Origin: Gemmatimonadota bacterium
Lineage (GTDB): Bacteria; JBHIER01; G020348925
Assembly: GCA_020348925.1 (NCBI GenBank)
Contig: CP070758.1
Coordinates: 3,949,481 to 4,000,937 of the forward strand
DNA: 51,457 nucleotides
Direction: 5' to 3'
In this document: positions 27,234-34,761 of the stretch, in pieces
How the letters are laid out: each line of letters begins with the position of its first letter
How positions within the stretch are numbered: position 1 is the first letter of the stretch
Program-made: the position numbers and the translations under genes
The notes under the pieces: model-generated
Database searches by the model: none
Told to the model about the DNA's origin: nothing
The model's input: the letters and a program-made list of their open reading frames with translations, nothing else

Positions 27234-27980
27234 ATGAATTATAAGAAATACTTGCTGACATTTCTATTCGTTCTTACATCGGGTTTCGCATGCAGCCACT
27301 CCCAACAGTCAAACGAAAACGAACGATGGACCGAAAAACCTCAGAATGAATGGCCGCAAATTACGATGATAAATCAGATTACGTATGCTGATACAAGTTA
27401 TCCTATAGCCGGTTGTTCGTTCTTATTAGATACGGGTGAGGACACACTGGCAGCAACGGCGAAGCATATCCTGATATACTTTAAATCCAAAGATATGAAT
27501 TCCGTTTCTTTTGGGAGCACCTTAAAACGCTGGAAGATGTTCCCCAAAAACAATCCGGCCGATTCGGTCATCGTCGATGCACTCATCAACGAGAATCCGG
27601 AGGAACCCATCGATCACATACCACCCTCAAAGGACTGGCTCCTCTTCACGATAAAGGAAAAATTATCGAACATCCAGCCTCTAACCTTCAGGACAGAACC
27701 TTTCAAAAAGGGCGAGAGAGTCTACATCGTCGGCTGGCGATACTCGGACAAGGTTTGCCCTCAGGTGGTCTACGAAGGGAACTTCGTCGAATCACGAAAA
27801 GGATCCATCATCATCTCGACCAAGGAACTTGCGGACAATACCATGCCGGGATTGAGCGGCTCTCCCGTCATCGATTCGAAGGGCCACTTGATAGGCCTCA
27901 TGTCCCGCAAGGCCGGCAAGATGGAAGAACTGTCACCTATTGACTATCCGAAGGAGGTTATAGAAAACATTTTTAAATAA
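27234..27980 (+). CDS. Secreted trypsin-like serine protease, probable lipoprotein
   Basis: A 248-residue protein. The N-terminal signal sequence ends in TSGFAC (C20), a weak lipobox, so it may be lipid-anchored. The chymotrypsin-fold triad is visible: H78 in TAAKHI, D134 in DWLLFTI, and S208 in GLSGSPV, followed by IDSKGHLIGLMSRKAG as in HtrA-type and related proteases. No PDZ domain follows and the protein ends soon after the fold, so it is a single-domain enzyme. AGGA upstream supports the start. A good terminator lies 24 bp downstream, so it is a stand-alone unit or the end of one. Confidence 0.85.
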   Translation: MNYKKYLLTFLFVLTSGFACSHSQQSNENERWTEKPQNEWPQITMINQITYADTSYPIAGCSFLLDTGEDTLAATAKHILIYFKSKDMNSVSFGSTLKRWKMFPKNNPADSVIVDALINENPEEPIDHIPPSKDWLLFTIKEKLSNIQPLTFRTEPFKKGERVYIVGWRYSDKVCPQVVYEGNFVESRKGSIIISTKELADNTMPGLSGSPVIDSKGHLIGLMSRKAGKMEELSPIDYPKEVIENIFK

Positions 27981-28003
27981 ACCGACTTCCGTCCTCAATA
28001 GTT

Positions 28004-28024
28004 CAGGAGATGTCTCCTGGTTTT
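28004..28024 (+). terminator. Rho-independent terminator after the protease gene
   Basis: CAGGAGA (28004-28010), a TG loop, TCTCCTG (28013-28019), then GTTTT. The perfect 7-bp stem directly after the gene, with a T-tract, makes it a convincing terminator. Confidence 0.65.
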
Positions 28025-28059
28025 AAAATTATTTGGGACTTAAGTCTTTCTCCAATCTC

Positions 28060-28085
28060 TCGTCAGGGAAACATCTCCCAGACGA
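28060..28085. repeat. Hairpin with 10-base arms in the protease-SIMPL intergenic region
   Basis: TCGTCAGGGA (28060-28069) pairs with TCCCAGACGA (28076-28085) with one A-A mismatch and a 6-base loop. No T-run follows. It may belong to the repeat cluster that continues at 28129. Confidence 0.5.
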
Positions 28086-28128
28086 TCGTAGAAATTCAAC
28101 AGTTGAGATAGTGGTATGAATACATATT

Positions 28129-28202
28129 AAATCCCCCTAAATCCCCCTTTGGCAAAGGGGGACTTTCTCCCTCCTTTTTCAAAGGAGGGAAGGGGAGGAT
28201 TT
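28129..28202. repeat. AAATCCCCCTAAATCCCCC-type palindromic intergenic repeat
   Basis: The element starts AAATCCCCCTAAATCCC and ends GGGGAGGATTT, so its ends are inverted copies. Two perfect inner hairpins are nested: CCCCCTTT-GGC-AAAGGGGG (28143-28161) and CCCTCCTTT-TTC-AAAGGAGGG (28169-28189). From general knowledge, this string is one of the most widespread intergenic MITE-like repeats, seen in cyanobacteria and many environmental bacteria. It lies about 45 bp upstream of the SIMPL gene and may affect its leader. Confidence 0.75.
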
Positions 28203-28246
28203 CACATTTTTATCATAAAGTGGACATTCATCAAAGGAGGTGAATT

Positions 28247-28960
28247 ATGGACAAGAATTCGTCCCGGGGTTTTGCAGTCTCGGGCATTGCCATCGGTCTG
28301 GGCATTATTATTGCCGGCCTCAGCATGAGTGTTGCCTTTTATAGTACGCGCGCGACAGAACGGTACGTGACGGTCAAAGGACTGGCCGAGCGGAATGTTG
28401 AAGCGGACCTGGCCATCTGGCCGCTGTCCTTCAAGGAGACAGGCAATGACCTGATTGCCCTGCATGGAACCGTGAATTCAAAACGCCACACCATACAGCA
28501 GTTTCTTCTCGATGTAGGTTTTGATGAATCAGAAATGTCTCTGTCACCACCTTCAATCAGGGATTCTCAGGCGGAACCCCTTTACGGGGAACAGGCTATG
28601 CCGAAATTTCGTTACACTGCCCAGCAAACCATGAGTGTCCGAACGAACAAGGTCCCCTTGGTTAAACAGGCGATGGAAAACTCCGTCGAGCTCATAGGGA
28701 AAGGTGTTGTCCTGGTGGCAGGAGGGAATACCGAGTTTCTCTTCACGAGTTTGAATGAGATCAAACCTGACATGATCGCCGAAGCCACGAAAAATGCCAG
28801 AGAAGCAGCCGAACAATTTGCCAGAGATTCAGGGAGCAAAGTCGGTAAAATCCGCAAGGCAACACAGGGACTCTTCTCTATAAATGTCAGGGATTGGAAT
28901 TCTCCCGAGCAAAAGGTCGTTCGAGTCGTCACAACGGTTGAATACTATATAAAAGATTAG
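28247..28960 (+). CDS. SIMPL-domain (DUF541) membrane-anchored periplasmic protein
   Basis: A 237-residue protein. A single N-terminal membrane helix (about 12-32, VSGIAIGLGIIIAGLSMSVA) is followed by the SIMPL domain: RYVTVKGLAERNVEADLAIW, then LLDVGFDESEMSLSPPSIRD, and the late FARDSGSKVGKIRKATQG. Family knowledge: SIMPL/OMP26-like proteins are periplasmic and poorly understood, some linked to stress tolerance. The ribosome site AAAGGAGGTGAATT is strong, so the ATG at 28247 is secure. No operon partners are visible. Confidence 0.92.
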   Translation: MDKNSSRGFAVSGIAIGLGIIIAGLSMSVAFYSTRATERYVTVKGLAERNVEADLAIWPLSFKETGNDLIALHGTVNSKRHTIQQFLLDVGFDESEMSLSPPSIRDSQAEPLYGEQAMPKFRYTAQQTMSVRTNKVPLVKQAMENSVELIGKGVVLVAGGNTEFLFTSLNEIKPDMIAEATKNAREAAEQFARDSGSKVGKIRKATQGLFSINVRDWNSPEQKVVRVVTTVEYYIKD

Positions 28961-29088
28961 AATCGACTCGACAGAGTCTCGGCCTCCTACAAAAGACACG
29001 GAATTATGAAAATGGGTGTCCGCGCGGACCGATTGAGAAATTGAATCCTTCCCTATTTTTCAGAGAAGCTTCCGTGAAAGGAGACGTC

Positions 29089-29988
29089 ATGATTGATCTT
29101 GGACTGAAGGGAAAAGTGGCTGTTGTGACTGGTGGAAACAATCCCCATGGAATAGGCTCAGTCACAGTAAAAGCGTTCGCATCCCAAGGAGTAAAAGTTT
29201 TTATTCACTACTTCAGACAGAAAGTAGCATCCCCAAGAGATATGAACACGACCGACGATTTAGACAAACCCGGTTTGCTCTTCTTCTACGAACAGCAAAA
29301 GAAAACCGCACATGAAACTGTAGAATCGATACGAAAAGATGGCGGACAAGCGGAGTCATGGGAGGCCGATCTTGGGGATCCGGAAAAAATTCCGGAGATG
29401 TTCGATAGGGCCGAAAAAGCCTTCGGACACGTGGACATTCTTGTCAACAACGCTGCCGATTATGCCGCCGACACATTTTTGCCGGATTCCATCTTGAAGG
29501 ATGAAAAATCGTTATGGGAAGGCGGTCCTTTAAAATCGACCATCACGGTTGAGAGTCACGATCGCCAATTTGCTGTGAATACACGCGCCGCGGCATTGGC
29601 CATGGCGGAATTCGCACGGCGAATCATTACAAAGAATTGTGCCTGGGGTAGAATTATCAATATCAGCGCTGATTGCGCCTGGGGCTGTCCCGGGGAAATA
29701 TCATACAGAGCGAGCAAATATGCTCTGGAATCATACAGTCGCAGTGCTGCTGCGGAATTGGGTCCATTCGGAATCACCGTCAACATTGTGTCTCCCGGAC
29801 CTGTTCAAACCGGATATATTTCATCCGTAATGGAAGAATCACTTATACCGGAGATTCCATCAGGACGAGTCGGAAAATCTGAAGATATCGCGAATGCGGT
29901 GCTCTTTTTTGCATCCGAAGAGGCAGGATGGATCACGGGCCAGCTGCTCGTTGTACACGGCGGCCACCGGATGGCATTGGGTGTGTAG
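29089..29988 (+). CDS. Short-chain dehydrogenase/reductase (SDR)
   Basis: I place the start at ATG 29089 (299 residues) because AAAGGAG lies about 6 bp upstream; the frame is open to a TTG at 29041. The nucleotide-binding motif is the variant TGGNNPHGIGS near residues 13-23, then VDILVNNAADYA, serine in IINISADCAWG, and the catalytic YRASK. An insertion after the second strand (about 45-80) is longer than in classical FabG-like SDRs. The end, SEEAGWITGQLLVVHGGHRM, is the usual SDR C-terminus. Substrate unknown. No clustering with fatty-acid genes on the same strand, although a FabH-like gene is convergent. Confidence 0.9.
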   Translation: MIDLGLKGKVAVVTGGNNPHGIGSVTVKAFASQGVKVFIHYFRQKVASPRDMNTTDDLDKPGLLFFYEQQKKTAHETVESIRKDGGQAESWEADLGDPEKIPEMFDRAEKAFGHVDILVNNAADYAADTFLPDSILKDEKSLWEGGPLKSTITVESHDRQFAVNTRAAALAMAEFARRIITKNCAWGRIINISADCAWGCPGEISYRASKYALESYSRSAAAELGPFGITVNIVSPGPVQTGYISSVMEESLIPEIPSGRVGKSEDIANAVLFFASEEAGWITGQLLVVHGGHRMALGV

Positions 29989-30003
29989 TTTCATGAGGTC
30001 ATT

Positions 30004-30046
30004 CTCCGGTATGACCGGAGGATTCAGGAAAATGAAAATTTTTATT
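30004..30046 (+). terminator. Possible terminator between the SDR and the FabH-like gene
   Basis: CTCCGGT (30004-30010), an ATG loop and ACCGGAG (30014-30020) form a perfect 7-bp stem. The T-rich stretch (AATTTTTATTT) begins only about 17 bases later, so termination is uncertain. It lies between convergent genes. Confidence 0.4.
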
Positions 30047-30141
30047 TGAGGATGCTGTCCCTGGATTGCTCGATCGAGCCTGTTCTGGGTATCATCGAAC
30101 GATCGGCAATGACAGTATTCTATTTTGAACCACTCAGTGCA

Positions 30142-31170
30142 TCACGCCCTCCTCAGTATAGCCCCGGAGGCGAAGCCGGAGCCGAAGGCGACATCGATGA
30201 CGATCTTGCCTTTCACTTTTCCCAGAGTATCAACGTAGCCGATGGGGATCGAAGCAGCGGACGTATTCCCGTATTTTTTGATCCCATCGGTGTAAATGCT
30301 CTCCAGTGGCATTTTCATAAAATCAGCAATCGCTTTGATGATCCGTAAATTAGCCTGATGGGGAAAGACATATTCAACATCTGTAAGTCGAATGGGCTCA
30401 CCTGACGAGCTCGCATTGTAGCGTTCAATAACTTTCTTCATGTTACTGATCATGGTCCGAACTGCAACGGGAAACACTTTCTTTCCTTGCATGTGAAGAA
30501 AAGGTCGATCAATTTTCTTTTCATTCGAAAAACACACCTGATTCTCACCAGTGAGTTGATTGTTTAAAAATTCATCCAAATAGAGCAGATCCCCATATTT
30601 GCCTGCCGCCTCAGTACATGTTGCCAGGATCTCGTTATCCTCTGTCCGTCCCATAACTACGGCACCGGCTCCATCGGCGAGCAGTACACAGGTCGTCCGA
30701 TCGGTCCAATCAACCACAAGCGAGAGGCCGTCGACGCCGATCACGAGGGTTTTCACATCTCTCCCATATTTCATCTTTTCAATAACGATCTTGTTGAATG
30801 CATCCTCTACGGCATAGATGAAACCAGAACACCCTGCAGACACGTCCGAGGCTGAGGACTCCTTCGTTCCAAGAGCGTACTGCACCTGAGTGGCCAGGCT
30901 GGGAAATCGGTTCCATGTATTGACCCCGACCCGGATGTCACCGATGTCATCTGGCGAGAGTCCTGCGTCGGCAAGCGCCCGCTTCGACGCCTCAACGGCC
31001 ATTTGGAGAACGGATTCATTCTTGTTCATGACAAACCGTGTCTGGATACCGGTCCGCTGCTGAATCCACTCATCGCTCGTATCCACTATCCTCTCGAGAT
31101 CCTCGTTCGTAACAACTACGGAAGGTATGTAGGATCCATACCCCAGGTACCCTATTCTCATTCTATCCAT
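30142..31170 (-). CDS. 3-oxoacyl-ACP synthase III-like (FabH-type) ketosynthase
   Basis: It condenses an acyl-CoA starter with malonyl-ACP or a related extender. From ATG 31170 (342 residues; GAGGA lies 9 bp upstream) it has the FabH start YGSYIPSVVVTNEDL and DEWIQQRTGI. The nucleophile cysteine in SAGCSGF is near residue 114, followed by the late FPHQANLRII (histidine) and YGNTSAAS (asparagine). The full triad is intact. No acpP, fabD or fabG neighbours are present, so it may serve a specialised lipid rather than bulk fatty-acid synthesis. It follows pcrA by about 60 bp on the same strand. Confidence 0.88.
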   Translation of the reverse strand: MDRMRIGYLGYGSYIPSVVVTNEDLERIVDTSDEWIQQRTGIQTRFVMNKNESVLQMAVEASKRALADAGLSPDDIGDIRVGVNTWNRFPSLATQVQYALGTKESSASDVSAGCSGFIYAVEDAFNKIVIEKMKYGRDVKTLVIGVDGLSLVVDWTDRTTCVLLADGAGAVVMGRTEDNEILATCTEAAGKYGDLLYLDEFLNNQLTGENQVCFSNEKKIDRPFLHMQGKKVFPVAVRTMISNMKKVIERYNASSSGEPIRLTDVEYVFPHQANLRIIKAIADFMKMPLESIYTDGIKKYGNTSAASIPIGYVDTLGKVKGKIVIDVAFGSGFASGAILRRA

Positions 31171-31233
31171 AGAACACATTCCTCAAGTTTCATATTCCAA
31201 AATACATTCTATTCAGCCGATAACCCCCGAGCA

Positions 31234-33411
31234 TCAGGATAGCTGGAGATTCGCATATTTGACCATGATCTTCTTCCTCACATCGTGATCAAACAGAATG
31301 GTTACCTTAAGGTTTTCCCCCCGCCCATCTTTATCCAAAATACGACCGCGTCCGAAACTGGGATGGATCACCCATTGCCCGACCTCCAGATGCGGAAAAG
31401 AAGATAGTTCATCCTGAAAACCTGAGGGGGAGTTCGAAGAGTGATATTCCTCAGGAGTGTAAAGAATATCTTCTATACCCTCTGCCGATGATTCTTCGAA
31501 GAAATCAAGAGGGACCTCTTCCAAAAACCGTGAGCGCAAACTGCCCAGGCTCTCACTGTACCGATGCCGTCGACAGGCTAATGACAAGTAGAGTTTCTCT
31601 TTTGCCCGCGTCATGCCCACGTAGAAGAGCCGGCGTTCCTCCTCCAACTCGTGGGGATTGTCGAAAACACGGGCGAGGGGAAACAATCCGTCCTCCAATC
31701 CGGTGATGAAGACCACAGGAAATTCCAGACCTTTGGCACAATGGAGGGTCATCAACGTCACCACCTCAGTCCGGTCGTCCCATTGATCGATATCCGTCAC
31801 CAGTGATACTTCGGCCAGAAAGGATTCCAAGGTTGCCTGCTGTGTTCGGGCCATATACTCCGATATGGCATAGAGTAATTCGCGGACGTTCTCGGCCCGG
31901 TTTTCGGAATCGATGGTCCCCTCGGCAGCAAGCATTTCGAGATAACCCGATGCTTCGATCAACTCCCTGGCCACTGTTTCCGCAGATTCCTGTTCTTTCC
32001 TCGTCCTATACTTCTTCATAAGCTGCCAGAAACTACCCAGCATATCCTTCAACCGGGGCGATATACCCTCGATCTCCTCGAGCCGTTCAAAGACCTCGTA
32101 GAGAATGACTTCTCTCTCTGCAGCAAATGCTTCCAATTTCGTGACCGTGACCTCTCCGATGCCACGTTTCGGAACATTGATAATCCGTTTCAGACTCACC
32201 GTATCCCTGGGATTGACCAAAACTTTGAGATACGCCAGAACGTCCTTCACCTCTTTACGCTCGTAAAATTTCAGACCACCGACAATCGTATAGGGAATTC
32301 CCGAGCCGCGAAGTCGATCCTCGAGGGCTCTCGACTGGGCGTTGGTGCGGTAGAGAACGACAAAGTCCTTAAGGCTTCTCCCATTAGCGACCAGCTCCTC
32401 CTGTATTCTGTCAGCGACATGTTGTGCCTCCTCGCGCTCATCATACCCCTCCATGAGGACAATCTTCTGCCCCAGAGTATTCTCCGTCCACAGCTCTTTC
32501 CCTTTCCGGCCACGATTATGGGCGATGACTGCCCCGGCTGCAGCAAGGATCGTTTTTGTCGATCGGTAGTTCTGGTCCAGACGAACAATCTTGGCCTCCG
32601 GATAGTCCTTTTCGAAATCGAGAATGTTCTTAATGTCAGCGCCCCGCCAGCCGTATATGGACTGATCGTCGTCACCCACGACACACAGGTTTCGATGGGA
32701 CGAGGCCAGCTGGTTGATGAGCACATACTGGGCATGATTCGTATCCTGATATTCATCGACCAAAATGTACCTGAATTGCTTCTGATACCGGCCCAGCACC
32801 TCGGGATCTTTTTTGAAGAGCACCGCCGTTTGCATGATCAAGTCCCCGAAATCAAAAGCGTTGTTCTCCCTCAGACGGCGCTGGTACTCCCCGTAGATTT
32901 TGCTCGTTTTCTCCTCGAAATACCCGCCCGCGTATGAGCCATACTCGTCCGGGCCGATGACTTCGTTCTTGGCGCCATCGATGTGGGCGCGCACTGCTTT
33001 CGCCGGGGTTTCACGTTCGCCTATATTGAGTTCTTTCATAACCTCTGCGATCACTTTCAGTTGATCCTCAGGATCGTAAATCGCGAAATTGGTGCCGTAA
33101 CCGACCCGCTCGGCCTCACGCCTCAAGATCCGCGCACACACGGAATGGAAGGTTCCCAGCCAGATTTCCCTGGAACCGAAACCGACCAGCTTCTCCACCC
33201 TCTCCCGCATCTCTCCCGCTGCTTTGTTCGTGAAGGTCACCGCCAGGATATTCCAGGGCTTGATCCCCCTTTCACCAATCAGGAAAGCAATGCGGTGAGT
33301 AAGCACTCTGGTCTTTCCGCTGCCGGCCCCGGCCAGAACCAAGAGCGGGCCTTCGGTTTGTCTGACCGCCTCTCCTTGCGCGGGATTCAGTCGATCAAGT
33401 ATTGATTTCAC
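31234..33411 (-). CDS. pcrA: UvrD/PcrA-family DNA helicase
   Basis: A superfamily 1A 3'-5' helicase for nucleotide-excision and replication repair. From the GTG at 33411 it has 725 residues and begins SILDRLNPAQGEAV, exactly where the family begins. Motifs seen: Q motif LNPAQ, Walker A LAGAGSGKT, DEYQDTNHAQ, GDDDQSIYGWRGA, the late TLHCAKGLEFPVVF, and VGMTRAKEKL. The C-terminal segment VGQWVIHPSFGRGRI (about 685-700) is the short tudor-like fold common to PcrA. The frame extends to an ATG at 33465, but that codon lies in the T-run of the rmuC terminator, so I reject it. Confidence 0.95.
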   Translation of the reverse strand: MKSILDRLNPAQGEAVRQTEGPLLVLAGAGSGKTRVLTHRIAFLIGERGIKPWNILAVTFTNKAAGEMRERVEKLVGFGSREIWLGTFHSVCARILRREAERVGYGTNFAIYDPEDQLKVIAEVMKELNIGERETPAKAVRAHIDGAKNEVIGPDEYGSYAGGYFEEKTSKIYGEYQRRLRENNAFDFGDLIMQTAVLFKKDPEVLGRYQKQFRYILVDEYQDTNHAQYVLINQLASSHRNLCVVGDDDQSIYGWRGADIKNILDFEKDYPEAKIVRLDQNYRSTKTILAAAGAVIAHNRGRKGKELWTENTLGQKIVLMEGYDEREEAQHVADRIQEELVANGRSLKDFVVLYRTNAQSRALEDRLRGSGIPYTIVGGLKFYERKEVKDVLAYLKVLVNPRDTVSLKRIINVPKRGIGEVTVTKLEAFAAEREVILYEVFERLEEIEGISPRLKDMLGSFWQLMKKYRTRKEQESAETVARELIEASGYLEMLAAEGTIDSENRAENVRELLYAISEYMARTQQATLESFLAEVSLVTDIDQWDDRTEVVTLMTLHCAKGLEFPVVFITGLEDGLFPLARVFDNPHELEEERRLFYVGMTRAKEKLYLSLACRRHRYSESLGSLRSRFLEEVPLDFFEESSAEGIEDILYTPEEYHSSNSPSGFQDELSSFPHLEVGQWVIHPSFGRGRILDKDGRGENLKVTILFDHDVRKKIMVKYANLQLS

Positions 33412-33467
33412 TCCGTAATTCTCTTTCTCCAAGAAAATAGCCCTCGAACACAAAATAGCATGCATTC

Positions 33468-33497
33468 AAAAAACAGGACAGACTCGAAAGTCTGTCC
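33468..33497 (-). terminator. Rho-independent terminator of the glmM-rmuC operon
   Basis: On the minus strand, GGACAGACT, loop TTCG, AGTCTGTCC, then TGTTTTTT. The 9-bp perfect stem with a stable TTCG tetraloop and a T6 run lies 58 bp after the rmuC stop. It separates that operon from pcrA. Confidence 0.8.
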
Positions 33498-33554
33498 CGC
33501 TGTCTTTCGCATTGTGACGTTTAAAATAACCTGTCCGAATCACAATGTCAATTG

Positions 33555-34616
33555 CTATTGATTCTCTTCTGAATTTTCCGAAAGAAGAGCCACCGCTTCC
33601 CCCTCCAACCTTGGGTGCTCGGAGGCTTTGAGTCGACTTGTATCCTCAATCTTGGAAAACAACCGCTCATAATCCGTGCACACGCGATCGATGGCATTCT
33701 TGGCGTGCGTCAGATGAGTATTGAGAACGCCCAGGCTCTCGCGAAATTTCGTCGAATCGTTCCGGATAGTACTGAGAGCCTCGAGAATGCGCTGGCTCGT
33801 CTCCTCGATCTTCTTTCCCTCAAGACCCAGCATTATGACCCGGAGAAAATAGTAAAAGCTGTTGGGTGAAACGAGAAGGACTTTCTTATCATGAGCGTAT
33901 GTATTGAGATTGGCGTTGTGCATCACGATCTCATAGTAGATGGCCTCGGCCGGAACGTACATGACGGCAAAGTCAACCGTTCCCTCTTGGGGCAGGATAT
34001 ACTTCCGACCGATTGTGTCGATGTGTTTCTTCACGTCCCGTACAAAATCTTTCGTCACCCGCTCCCTCTCATCCTCGGATTCTGACTGCACAATTCGCCG
34101 AAAGTTCTCCATGGGAAATTTGGCATCGATGGGGATAAGACCTTTATCGGTAATAACAGCGGCGTCCACAACCTCGCCTGCCTTGAATCGATGCTGAATC
34201 CGGAAATTCTCCTTGGGCAGTATCTGTTCGAGGAGATCCCTCAGGACCTGTTCACCGATATTGCCTCTCAGTTTTGGTGAACGGAGGAAGTCTTGAAAAT
34301 CTTTCATGGTCCGCCCGATCTCCTGGACGTGCCCCAGCTCTTTGTTTACTGCGCTGATGACTTTGGCGGCATTGTCCAAGCGTTCGCCGATAACTTTGTG
34401 TGTCCGGTCCAACTGTTCCGTAAATGTAGCCCGATTCTTGTCCAGACTGCCCCGCATATCTTTCAGCCACTCGGTGATCACCTGAAACGTCTGATCCTTC
34501 CCCTGCCGCTCCTGGAATTCCTGCCAGCGCCGTTCCTGCCGTCTCATGAAGACCCACAGTCCTGCGAGGAATACAAGAACCAACACACCCAACACCACAA
34601 TGATAATGACATCCAT
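33555..34616 (-). CDS. rmuC: RmuC-family DNA recombination protein
   Basis: RmuC limits DNA inversions and has a PD-(D/E)XK-type nuclease-like core. From ATG 34616 (353 residues; GGAG 9 bp upstream) it has an N-terminal membrane helix (DVIIIVVLGVLVLVFLAGLW). A long helical/coiled-coil stretch (about 25-105) follows, then the RmuC domain with SPKLRGNIGEQVLRDLLEQI, GLIPIDAKFPMENFRR and DFAVMYVPAEAIYYEI. Length and layout are normal. It is the last gene before the terminator and follows the helicase/nuclease gene by about 145 bp, consistent with a shared DNA-repair theme. Confidence 0.93.
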   Translation of the reverse strand: MDVIIIVVLGVLVLVFLAGLWVFMRRQERRWQEFQERQGKDQTFQVITEWLKDMRGSLDKNRATFTEQLDRTHKVIGERLDNAAKVISAVNKELGHVQEIGRTMKDFQDFLRSPKLRGNIGEQVLRDLLEQILPKENFRIQHRFKAGEVVDAAVITDKGLIPIDAKFPMENFRRIVQSESEDERERVTKDFVRDVKKHIDTIGRKYILPQEGTVDFAVMYVPAEAIYYEIVMHNANLNTYAHDKKVLLVSPNSFYYFLRVIMLGLEGKKIEETSQRILEALSTIRNDSTKFRESLGVLNTHLTHAKNAIDRVCTDYERLFSKIEDTSRLKASEHPRLEGEAVALLSENSEENQ

Positions 34617-34761
34617 CGATGCTGACTCCAACTCAACTATGCCCTAATATCTTATTCACCGCATTCCGTATCGCAATCATAACTCATACAATAATAACGT
34701 CTCTGACCTTGAAGAGCAACAGATTTCACTCACCTTCAAAACTGGGAGCGACGGAGGAACA

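Noticed and set aside
33412-33465. N-terminal extension of pcrA from ATG 33465
   Set aside because: The ATG lies against the T-run of the rmuC terminator, and the extra residues do not match the family start, which falls at GTG 33411.
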